Positions 34,653 through 43,866 of a stretch of 64,000 bases of DNA are shown here, piece after piece (positions within the stretch are counted from its first letter, which is position 1; each line of letters starts with the position of its first letter). The translations under genes and the position numbers were made by a program. The DNA is from Aricia agestis (taxonomy: Eukaryota > Arthropoda > Insecta > Lepidoptera > Lycaenidae), in NCBI RefSeq assembly GCF_905147365.1, contig NC_056419.1, positions 5,153,501 through 5,217,500 of the forward strand, given 5' to 3'. The notes under the pieces are model-generated. The model did no database searches. It worked only from the letters and a program-made list of their open reading frames with translations, and was not told the DNA's origin.

Positions 34653-35764
34653 TCGATTTTATATCTTTGTGGCGACGCCATGCAACGCAATGCGACGTTT
34701 TATTTCATATGGCGACGAAAAGCGCCGCTTCAAAGACCATCTCGGGTGACAAGTGACAGGTAACAAAAACCTGCAGCTAGATGAGTTATCAATATTGAGC
34801 ATTTAATTAATTACTGGTTAATACAAGATCCGTATTTGTCAAGCCGGCTGGCTGTGTCGATTTTGACATGGGATCAACTTGAAAGGGGGGGACTGAAATA
34901 TACCTGATAATCGCATGAACCTTATTACGTTCATAAACGGTTGAGTTTAGAGTGAATAATCAGGAGGTGACTTAAAAAACTGTATGTATGTTGGTTAATC
35001 GGAATGTAACAAATATCGATCGTCGAGAGATAGCCATTGGGTTGTTGTTGAATCGATATGGACATGTACCATTGATTACCGGGTTAGGGTTACCATCTAA
35101 ACGTTGGATTTTTTTTTGAATACCCAGATTGTATTATTTTGATTCAACATCGATGCAGCTTCGTTCTATGTTTGATCGTATTAAACTTCAAAATTGTATG
35201 TTTATGAAACATTTTTGGGACGTGTATGCGAATACTATCGAACACTGCTTCTTTTAAATATGTTAAAACACAATAATTTACTATTCTTATTTCTTACCTA
35301 TATGAAATGATTCTTATAAGAAAAATGTCAGGAAAGAACCTCAGGAACCTGATTCTATAAATTAATGGAACTTCAGTGACTCTACTTTTTCTATAGCATC
35401 TTCCTATCACAAATGATCCATAAATTAGGGGAAAACTTCCCACAACTGGCAACCCTAGCACCAATCGTACATGTACTTACGTCTTGTTTAAGCAAATGGC
35501 GAAGATTTTATATAACAGACGTAACGTATGGCCGACGAGGTAAAAATAAACCTTTTAGCCTGTAAATCGCAAGACATTGTCTGTTTGCTGTGGCAATTTT
35601 TTAACGCTGTTAAAGTTTGTTTTATTCGCTTGTATTTAATGGCGTACATACTCTATTCTTAACACTACATACATTTTTAATTTAGCTTTACTTTTTTTTT
35701 GGTATCAGTTATGTTTTGGCAAAAGCATTCGATTTCTTATTTTCAATGATATTGATATAAAAGA
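34653..35764. other. No gene recognised
   Basis: AT-rich sequence without supported features. Confidence 0.3.
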
Positions 35765-36020
35765 TGTAACAAAACTAAGTGATAATACTTTAGGATGTGT
35801 ACATGTTCCTTGTAGAGAGTTCACTGTGAAAGTAGCAGCACTGAAAGACCAAATTTTTTTTTCACTTTTGTATAGGTGAGCGCCCCAGGCCCCAGCGTCA
35901 CGAGTTTCCCCATACAAAAGTGAAAAAATAATTTGGTCTTTCAGCGCTGCTACTTTCACAGTGTACTCTATATTCGGGACACGTACACACTCTAAAATAT
36001 TATCACTAAGTTTTGTTACA
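35765..36020. mobile_element. Foldback MITE, intact copy
   Basis: TGTAACAAAACTAAGTGATA at the left is mirrored by TATCACTAAGTTTTGTTACA at the right, and the arms stay complementary through GTTCACTGTGAAAGTAGCAG and CTTTCACAGTG toward a CCCCAGGCCCCAG centre. A 256-bp non-coding element and the reference for the split copy at 12530-13095. Confidence 0.8.
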
Positions 36021-36135
36021 CCTTAAAACCATTACAAGAACTGACTACTACCTAACATTAATGTTTTGTAATACGGCTGTATAGTTCTGTAATTACTAAT
36101 TTTCCCAATTTCATTCTCACTTTAACTGTTTTATA

Positions 36136-36522
36136 TTTTTTACAATGGAAACGCCTCCGTGGTCCAGTGGTTCAGAGCTCGGCTCTTGACTCGGAGGTCG
36201 TGGGTTCGATTCCCGCGTTGGAAACATGTTATTTCCAAGTTTGGTTAGGATAATGCAGGCTGATCACCTGATTGTCTGACAAGTAAGATGATCCATGCGT
36301 CGGATGGGCATGTAAAAAGTCGGTCCTGCGCCTGATCTCTCGCCAGTCGTGTCGGTCTGCCGTCCCACTGGGTTATGAGAGTAAAGGAATAGAGAGTGGT
36401 CTTGTGTACTGCGCACACACTTGGGCACTATAAAATTACTCCTGCGTAGCTAGCCTGGTTTCAATGAAACCGGCCACCGTCACCGAAACCGGTGTGGGAG
36501 CTATTATTTTTTTTTTTACAAT
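36136..36522 (+). mobile_element. SINE-A with 11-bp TSD
   Basis: The SINE runs from CGCCTCCGTGGTCCAGTGGT (36152) to a T-rich tail after GGTGTGGGAGCTATTA. An exact 11-bp duplication TTTTTTACAAT flanks it (36136-36146 and 36512-36522). A-box-like TGGTCCAGTGGTT and B box GGTTCGATTCC are intact, so it could still be transcribed by RNA polymerase III. The clean TSD suggests a fairly recent insertion. Confidence 0.85.
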
Positions 36523-37747
36523 AAGCAATCAGCGTTGAGCGTCGTAGTACTTTTAATTCTATGTTACAGCAAGTATAAAAATTTTATTGTAACTTTACAT
36601 ACATTCAAAAGTATTCCCCAAGATTACAAAAAGATTGTATTTGCATTAATCAGTCGCTGTCCACACTGGCTTTATCCTGATTACTAATCACCGGCACTAG
36701 TCACCTGCACTTGCACTAATCAAAGTGAATACAGGCCCTTTACTCACATAAGATTGGTATTAGCATTTTCGATTACGGAATACATACTTGTCATTTATTG
36801 TCATTGAAACTCATCTTGACAGCGCACGCGCTTGCATAATTTGATTGCCCAAACTGACCCCAACAAAAGAGTTAAATAGATCATAACAACATCACGATTA
36901 TATTTATGTCAACAATATCCATTGCTCGTTTTCTTACTCTCGAATTTGAGATGCGCATAACCAAACTTCGATGTACAACGCGCGGTCATAAAAGGAATTG
37001 CTAAACATATTTGGATATGACAGCTGACCGTCGTTGTTATTGTGAAAGGCTAAGCTAATTGAATACAATGATAACTGAAGGTATGTGATTGCATAACATA
37101 TAAAGGTCAGTTGATAACGATCGTAATTATGTACCGTGTTAGACGTCTAAGGATGTATGTTTTACTAATGGTAACAAAACATGAGCATTACAAAAAACAA
37201 TATACCGTGGGATCTGAAGTCATCAGGTTCTGATGCTTCGAATCTCTGATCGACTCGCGTACACGAGTAACAATTTAAATTAAACAGAGTTGCGTTTTTA
37301 GAGAAATTTCGATTATCCATTTATCTATGAAAACGAATGGTAGGATTTGGAAGTGATGTAAAATATCGGTAATTATATTTCGGAGTTACAATTTTTTTCT
37401 CTGATTTAAGTTCAAACTTTGCCTTAGGCCGACTTAATCTTTAAGATGTTAATAATACATCTTAAAGATTAAGTCGTATTGGTCTTTATAAATTAAGAAT
37501 TAAAAAAAAATCTTTTCCTCAGAAAATCGGTGTTAAATTCTGATATTATTTTCAAAAGGACTTTCAAAGAGAGGGCTTGGGTTCGCTTGTTATATTATTT
37601 TAGTGTAACTACATGACATAAAGTTAAAATCCCTAGATATTTTACGGTTCTATCAAGCTTCATCATAAGATTAAACCAACATAAAAACTTTAGTATTTAA
37701 CAATTGTCCATTTAACTGTTGTCTTTTTATCACAACGGTAAACCTAG
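36523..37747. other. No gene recognised
   Basis: AT-rich; the only structure seen is the hairpin at 37431-37475. Confidence 0.3.
37431..37475. repeat. Perfect 19-bp hairpin, 7-nt spacer
   Basis: GACTTAATCTTTAAGATGT at 37431-37449 and its inverse at 37457-37475 flank TAATAAT. Confidence 0.85.
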
Positions 37748-37910
37748 GCTTCGCAGGTGATATTAGACCTACAGTACCTTTAAGACCTATAAAACCTAAC
37801 GGATTCCTAGACGTAAGACTGGGTGAAGTGTACCGGTCTGATATAGCTGTCACTTCAGTTATATCACAGTTGTGTAAGAAATATAATGAAGCAGGAACAC
37901 GGTTTCTTAC
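37748..37910 (+). CDS. Candidate internal exon of an unknown host gene
   Basis: An open frame of about 54 codons lies between an acceptor-like site (TCTTTTTATCACAACGGTAAACCTAG; an alternative AG is 9 bp further) and a strong donor TTTCTTAC/GTAAGC at 37910/37911. The reading includes RPTVPLRPIKPNGFLDVRLG, then EVYRSDIAVTSVISQLCKKY and NEAGTRFL. Codon choice and residue mix look coding, and no mobile-element motif is present. I do not recognise the protein. A minus-strand frame over the same bases looks like its shadow. Phase: two bases hang at each end. Confidence 0.4.
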
Positions 37911-38025
37911 GTAAGCGTTAAGAACATGTAAGAAATACATTTGATAAAAGGTCCATATATTGCGTGAGTATTTCTTGATCTATTTGTTGAGATTTGGCTG
38001 AAAATATCGCGTATTTGTTGACGCC

Positions 38026-38405
38026 TTAAGAACTGTGTGGAGCGTCCGTGGCCTAATGGGTAGACCTTTAGTTCGCACTCTTAGAGGGTGCAGGTTCGAA
38101 CCCGGGTGAAGGCGTGTACCTATGAGACATTTTCTGATCTCAAGTACATAATACGGACGCTCGTACGGTGAAGGAAAACATTGTGAGGAAACCCGCACAT
38201 AGTTGGTCCCAGACATATTGACTAGTTCTTTCCTCTGGACTAGGCCGATTATGATGCGAGAATGCCGTATGCGCTTGGGCAACCATACGGACATTTAAAA
38301 ATCTTGTCCCAGGCACTACAGTATTTGAGGAGTGGTTACTTCGCTCTGAAAAATACTGTATAAATCATCCATTACGGATGTAAATGCCTAGTTTTTAAGA
38401 ACTGT
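38026..38405 (+). mobile_element. SINE-B, complete, 11-bp TSD
   Basis: The SINE occupies 38037-38394. TTAAGAACTGT is duplicated exactly at 38026-38036 and 38395-38405. The head has an A-box-like TGGCCTAATGGGTAGA and a B box GGTTCGAACCC, tRNA-like in layout; the body contains GAAGGAAAACATTGTGAGGA and TATTGACTAGTTCTTTCCTC, and it ends TAAATGCCTAGTTT. It is unrelated in sequence to SINE-A. Confidence 0.85.
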
Positions 38406-38752
38406 ACTCGAGTTAAAATGTGAAAAAAAAATGTGGTAGAGCTTTTTGGGACAACTGACTTGATTGTCACGGCATTAGACAAAATCGGTGTGATAAACAT
38501 AATATTGTGTGTCGTGTGTGTTGTTATGTTTTAGTAAATCCCATGGTTTTAAAGAAGGAACGATTCTTGTAAATCAGAAGTATAATTCTAATAATATGTA
38601 TCAATTATAATTAATATCATTAAGTTTTGCTTATTAAAGCATTGTATTCGTAACGTGTTTTGTAATACATAATATAAATATGTCCATATAATTATTACTA
38701 TCAATGCACAGTACAGTGACTCTTAAAGCTCCACCAATATAATATTCTCTTC

Positions 38753-39013
38753 CTAAAGGAACCCTTTAGTCCTGACAGGCTGCCTAAGGTAATGACGTCG
38801 TGTAATATGAATGACGTAGGCTCTTTGTGGCCTGATATAGCGCTGATGTGGAGGTTTTGTGTCCGTGATGAGCTTGCCTGTGTTTGTTCCGTATGTAATA
38901 GTAAATAGAGTGTTACACGCGGAGGTTGATCTGGTCGGACTGATCGCAGGCCGAACAGGCAAGGCCTGGCGCAAAACGAGTTCAGGGGCTTTTAGAAAAA
39001 AAGGGAAACACAA
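38753..39013. other. Higher-GC segment, unassigned
   Basis: More GC-rich than its surroundings and open in several frames on both strands, for example plus-strand MNDVGSLWPDIALMWRFCVR and minus-strand SSRTQNLHISAISGHKEPTS. On the minus strand it follows an acceptor-like TTTCCCTTTTTTTCTAAAAG. It could be an exon, part of a non-coding RNA, or an old repeat; no evidence decides between these. Confidence 0.25.
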
Positions 39014-39875
39014 AATCTTTGAGACGGATAAATGATGTTGTGTAAAGCAGTTTTGGCGGAAATAAAACTGAAAACAAGGTATGAATAAAGCTATAGAGAA
39101 GGTGACCTTTTCAGCAAGTTAGAATGAATTTCTTACGTCTTTGACACTAACTCTGTGGAAAGAAATTTTGGAAGTAGGTGGTAGGTACAGCTGGTGGATA
39201 ATACTTGAAAAACATAACCCTCCTGTCGCAACTCGCAGTTGGTAATCGTCCTAATCTAGGATTACATTAATTCTTTATGATCCAGGGAAGTTGCAAAATA
39301 GAAACTCTACTGATGTAAGACTAGGCGTGTAGTAGTAATTTTAAACCTATTTAAAGGCAATAAAATGCATTTTAGAGTGTCCTTATCTGGTTCTCATGGT
39401 ACAGAATGATAAGATATTGTGTAATGAGACAGTGAAATATGAGTAAACAGGGAAACAGAGGAGATAATTAAAATAAACGTGGTAAAACATGGACTTGGGT
39501 TTGATAACTTAATAGGGTAACGCACAAAAAAGTTGGGATTGTTAAAAAAATTGTTGAAAAACTGTAACTGGGCTATTTAAGGGAAGGTTCCGAAACATGA
39601 AGTAATTCGGATAAATTATAAAAAATTTGAAATGCACAAAAATAGGCTGACCCGTTTCCTACCTTGTAATTAACATTTGATTTGATAGATTACATGATAA
39701 TCATTATTAATTACATAGTATTAGACACGAAAATTAACAAAAGTGTGAATTTATAAATATTTATGTTTAATATGAAGCTCTGTGACTCGCCTCTGCACAT
39801 AATACTTTTTGTCTTTATTATTGTTTATGAGTTAAAAAAAATTATTGCTGCTTGTTGCCGACTTGATGTAGTCGT

Positions 39876-39947
39876 CTCGTCAACTTTGACGTCACGACTA
39901 CATCAAGCAATTTTGCTTGATGTAGTCGTGACGTCAAAGTTGACGAG
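39876..39947. repeat. Perfect 35-bp hairpin, 2-nt spacer
   Basis: Arms 39876-39910 and 39913-39947 are exact reverse complements (core TTGACGTCACGACTACATCA). A third partial copy, ACTTGATGTAGTCGTC, lies just to the left at 39861. No TSD is present. Confidence 0.9.
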
Positions 39948-40050
39948 AATTGACTGGAGTTGAGCAATTTTAGTTGCCTGTATAAGCGCACCATTACAAT
40001 TTGTTTGAAGTTGCGTATCTACTTATGTATTAACTCTATGCACTTTTCAG

Positions 40051-40164
40051 GTCGCTGTACTACCGCTGCTCTTATCACTTCCCTTCAAACATTCACCATT
40101 GGCATTGTTAAGAGATTACCTCCATGAATCATCAGGGACTCCAAATGGTCTGATAAGTTTTTAA
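40051..40164 (+). CDS. Candidate terminal exon
   Basis: Follows a good acceptor (CTCTATGCACTTTTCAG). In the first frame it reads VAVLPLLLSLPFKHSPLALL then RDYLHESSGTPNGLISF and stop, and an AATAAA lies about 140 bp downstream (40301-40306). The other two frames are also open for about 20 codons, which weakens the case. The phase does not join the preferred frame of 37748-37910. No homolog is recognised. Confidence 0.3.
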   Translation, partial: VAVLPLLLSLPFKHSPLALLRDYLHESSGTPNGLISF

Positions 40165-40443
40165 CTAGTTTTATTATCGCATTGTCTAAAGTTACATCAC
40201 ATTACATTTAAAAGGTAACAATAGTCACAGAACTTATACCTTATAGGATGCTAAGGAAAAATTGGTTTGATCCCCATATTTTTATGTGTAGAAGCTTAAC
40301 AATAAAATGAGTTATTCCAGAAATATTTCTAAATGCTGACCATCAAATTTCTTGTTACTGTGTGGAATGTAGCTTTGACTTTACCTTCATTAAGTGTAAT
40401 AATTATATGACGATCATGATTATTGATTACTATCAGTCTATAG

Positions 40444-40517
40444 GTTCTCCATATGAAGTCCTGGTTGAATCCGTTAATAAAATGAAAACTTGCTTCTCAT
40501 ATTTATGGTCTCTTTAA
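40444..40517 (+). CDS. Weak candidate terminal exon
   Basis: After CTATCAGTCTATAG it reads SPYEVLVESVNKMKTCFSYL then WSL and stop. It is too short to support alone. Confidence 0.15.
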
Positions 40518-40649
40518 CTAAAACCTTGAAGAAATACGCCTAGATATAACCAGTATAAGCTACTGATGGCGTGCTTAAAATTAATTAACTTCGCACAAAG
40601 TCTTTATGTATGTTCAGCCAACTGTTACGTTATGTACAAGCTAATTTAG

Positions 40650-40802
40650 CGTTTATATTTATGGGCACAAAAAATAGAATGGAGCTGGCAAATTGTTCGC
40701 CCGGTCATTGAGAATTATTTGCATTATTCGAGCACTCTGGATGGCGTCAAACAAATTGCCATGATTGGCTCTCTTCCAGACGTCAATCAGATGTTACAAT
40801 AG
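40650..40802 (+). CDS. Candidate terminal exon
   Basis: After an acceptor-like GTACAAGCTAATTTAG it is open for 50 codons, reading RLYLWAQKIEWSWQIVRPVI, ENYLHYSSTLDGVKQ and IAMIGSLPDVNQMLQ, then TAG. The composition is protein-like and no mobile-element domain is seen. It could be a real 3' exon or an old domestic or transposon fragment; I do not recognise it. Confidence 0.3.
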   Translation, partial: RLYLWAQKIEWSWQIVRPVIENYLHYSSTLDGVKQIAMIGSLPDVNQMLQ

Positions 40803-40921
40803 TAACTAATGATACTTGTAATACTTTTTTACTCTTGTACATATTTGAGGTTCGCGCGATGATATGTCAGCTATTCGATTCTGATCACCGCTTTTTTTGT
40901 TTGCTTGAGCTTTGTTTGTGC

Positions 40922-41150
40922 TAATATTATAAATGCGAGTGTTTTTGCATCTCTGTCTATCTGTTCCTCTTCACGCCTGTTAAGCTTCTTTCTGTCTGTG
41001 TATCTGTGCCTTTTCACGCCTAAACCACTGAACCAATTTTGCTTATGGAGACAGTTTTGAGTCCCGGTAAAGGACTTTTTATTTTGTTCTTTCTCGTGAT
41101 ATACTTTGGCGCAACGGAGTTGCCGGCTTTATATGGTGTTATTATATTTA
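40922..41150 (-). repeat. RTE-type LINE 3' tail
   Basis: In reverse order: ATTATAAATGCGAGTG, CCTTTTCACGCCTAAACCAC, TGAGTCCCGGTAAAGGAC, and GGCGCAACGGAGTTGCCGG. Part of the CTGTCTGT segment is duplicated. Confidence 0.6.
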
Positions 41151-41284
41151 AAATTCTGGGACGATGTTTAAGAAACATCGAAGCAAAAGAAGCAAGCACC
41201 AACAAGTTTCTTGCAGCTTTTTCTTCAATTCACAGATCTTGCTTGATCTGCTTAATTTTCAATTCACATAGTGGCAAAAAACTG

Positions 41285-41353
41285 CACAGATGAGTGGCGC
41301 AAACTCGTGTCGGAGGCCAAGATCCACTTTAGGTCGTTGAGCCATCGTAGTAT
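41285..41353 (+). pseudogene. 5'-truncated stub of the RTE-like LINE ORF
   Basis: The last 23 codons read DEWRKLVSEAKIHFRSLSHR, then SIK and stop. They match the C-terminus of the LINE at 50674 (DRNKWRVLVSEAKTQFRSLR). It is a short 3' end left by incomplete reverse transcription or deletion, next to an unrelated RTE-type tail. Confidence 0.7.
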
Positions 41354-41751
41354 TAAGTAGTAATGACTTATGCAACTGTGGAAATCATCGATCGCCTTGA
41401 ATTAATCAACTGATAGATATTATTTCTAAGCCACCAAAAAGAATAATGACATCGTTAACCCCTGAACTAAACAATGACATTGAATTATAGAACCATTATG
41501 CGGCTTTTATAGATTTGCCACCGTAACGTCTTCATTGATTGTGGGAAGCAATTGAAGACATGAGTGGAAGAAGCGGGTTAATAACAATTTGAAAATGTTC
41601 GACTTTTGCATAAATGGAGGCTTTAGAACCGGGAAATGATTTGAAATAAAAAAAAATGTTAGTTATAATATTAATATAATATGTATAGCTAGATATATTA
41701 GCCAGATGATGAAGTAAGTAAGTTAGTTAGTTCAAATAATAAGGGAAAAAA

Positions 41752-41973
41752 CTACGAACAGTAAAAACTAAGGAAACGTAACTCCCATACTATTACCGTT
41801 TTAAATTTGGTTCCTTTCAAACTGTCATGTAACGTCAGGCTAATGCCGCTCAAGGCCACCTAAATATTGCAAATGTATTGAAATGTGTTATACCTTGGGT
41901 ACACATTTTTGAAAAGTATTGTAGAGCACTTTTTTTGACGGAGTTACTTTTCCTTAGTTTTTATTATTCGTAG
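41752..41973. mobile_element. hAT-type MITE, second copy
   Basis: Same termini and body as 12037-12257 (for example CTCAAGGCCACCTAAATATT). Flanked by GGAAAAAA (41744-41751) and GGAAAAAT (41974-41981), an 8-bp duplication with one change. Confidence 0.78.
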
Positions 41974-42360
41974 GGAAAAATGAATTATTGCTCATAGTTG
42001 TAAAATTATAGTTACCCTGTTTATCCACTCATGTCTTCAATTATCCAATTGCGAACCTTTCGACAGGTTGTTAGACCATTGGCGATATATTACTGGCAAT
42101 TTTCAGAAACATCGTCAATCATGCGATTACTCGCTCCGAGTGTTTTAGATAATAGTGAACACTCGGCCGATTCGTCAGTGGGAATTATGATTAATATCTC
42201 TAACGGTTTGTTAACTAGTGAGATTTCGGTTCCGTTGTGGTTCTTGTAGAGTAGGAGCGACAGCCATCTTAAATTCTTTAAGCAGCTCTTAAGCTGATTA
42301 AAGACTTTAAGAGAAAAAAAGGCTTTAAGGGCGTCCAGCGGAGGAAAGCAAACGTAATAA

Positions 42361-42838
42361 TCGGCCAAGTGCGAGTCGGACTCACGCACGAAGGATTCCG
42401 TATCGTTATAGAGGAAAAATAGGCCAAAACTTGTGTTTTTTTTTTGAGAGCCCCCCTTAAATTTTTATTTCATTTTAATATTATAATTTAATATTAAAGT
42501 ACGCATATAATAAAGGATTTTGAGAAAAAATTCAAGTACCTATCTGTTGCCATTATTGATATAGAGCAAAACATGCCGAAAAAATCACATTTGTTGTATG
42601 GGAGCCCCCCCTAAAATATTTATTTTATTTTATTTTCAGTATTTGTTGTTATAGCGGCAACAAAAATACGCAATCTGTCCAAATTTCAGAAGTCTAGCTA
42701 AGTCTAGCTCTATAGGGTTTTTGAGTTACAGCATGGAGACAGACAGACGGATAGAGGGATGGACGGACAGGCGGACAGACATCGAAGTCTTACTAATAGG
42801 GTCCCGTTTTCACCCTTTGGGTACGGAACCTTAAAAAA
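42361..42838 (+). repeat. Complete GGCCAAGTGCGAGTCGG repeat
   Basis: Runs from TCGGCCAAGTGCGAGTCGG to CACCCTTTGGGTACGGAACC. Contains AGAGCCCCCCTTAAATTTTT, AGCGGCAACAAAAATACGCA and a GACAGACGGA-type stretch. Other copies: 34328-34652 (minus), 49252-49675 and a fragment at 6944. The class is not assigned. Confidence 0.7.
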
Positions 42839-42856
42839 TGAATGGCTGTGACAGAC

Positions 42857-42914
42857 GAGATTCCTACAGTTATCCCGAACTGTAGGAATTCTTCTGAATA
42901 ACTGTAGGAATCTC
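42857..42914. repeat. 17-bp inverted repeat with a third internal copy
   Basis: GAGATTCCTACAGTTAT and its inverse enclose 24 bp holding another ACTGTAGGAATTC. Confidence 0.7.
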
Positions 42915-42996
42915 ATCTTTCACTGCCGGCCATTTTTGACGTTTGCTCCCCAATGCTGGTGCCCTTAAGCTGCCTTTGTACTGTATCAGTCAGATA

Positions 42997-43317
42997 TTTT
43001 TTTTTAAACGGGCTTTGGCCCACCACACATTCCCACCACTGTATCTCCTGTGTCGCCAGGATTGACAGCGGTATCCAACCACGAAAACCCTTTGATATGA
43101 TCTCAGGGAGCCCGAGGGACATGCTAAAGCTGTCTTGGGACCCGCAACGAAATTAATCAGAAGAAAATAGGAGGAGTAGGAAGAATTCCAGATTCCCTCC
43201 CCATATAAAGCGGGAGACAGCACAAGGTTGCAGTGACCGAAAGTCAAAGAACTGGAAGGGGGAAGCACCACGGGAATAAACGTTAATAATAATAGTGACT
43301 ACTACGCTAGAGCTAAA
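42997..43317 (-). other. LINE 3' UTR and poly(A)
   Basis: Non-coding sequence between the ORF2 stop and the A9 tail at the TSD. The short frames inside it have no motifs. Confidence 0.75.
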
Positions 43318-43866
43318 TTAATTTATTGTGTTAGACTGTTGCCAGTAGTAATTGTGACAAAAACGCTTGAAGGCACGGAAGTTCCTAGCGCTGTCCACGA
43401 GATCACCGTAGTATGCGACACCAGATGTACAGAGTAGGTTGTTTAGCATTGTAGTTCTTTCGTCCTGCCAGAGACTGCACTCCCAGAGAACATGATGAGC
43501 TGTTTGTTCAAACATGTTGCCTTCGGTCGAGCACTCGCACATGGGTGATGCTACTAGATTAAATCCGTAGAGTTTAGCCTTAAAATTTCCATGACCGGTC
43601 AGGAATTGGGAAACGCAGTGATCAATATCCATCCAATGTTTGGATAGCCGTTCACGAATATTAGGGAAAAAATTATAAAGATGTCGCCCTTTGGTGGAAC
43701 AGTCCCATCGCGTCTGCCATTCGGAGATTAGACTTTGCAAAGAGTTTTCTAAAGGTTCAAACAATCTTGCTATTTTAATTTTATCCCGAGCGCTTAAAAA
43801 AAAACGGGTTGTCAATGTTTTTATTATGATAGTACATTGTCGCACGACGCTGAATCTCAAGGTCAA
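43318..43866 (-). pseudogene. ORF2 C-terminal part, out of frame
   Basis: The frame continues ORF2 after a shift at the A9 run 43796-43804 (T9 in the sense strand). Only the part after the run, from about FFLSARDKIK onward (about 160 codons), belongs to ORF2. It carries the zinc-binding pattern CECSTEGNMFEQTAHHVLWE then C, typical of the C-terminus of R1/Jockey-group ORF2. A one-base insertion or deletion in the homopolymer explains the break; a sequencing or assembly error is equally possible. Confidence 0.8.

Noticed and set aside
36152..36220. Possible tRNA gene
   Set aside because: A and B boxes are present, but the sequence continues into a SINE body with a TSD and recurs at 26384, 56088 and 62516.
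38037..38110. Possible tRNA gene
   Set aside because: This is the tRNA-like head of SINE-B, bracketed by an 11-bp duplication.
42710..42916. Minus-strand frame rich in Cys/Ser
   Set aside because: Produced by the (GACA)n-like part of a dispersed repeat.
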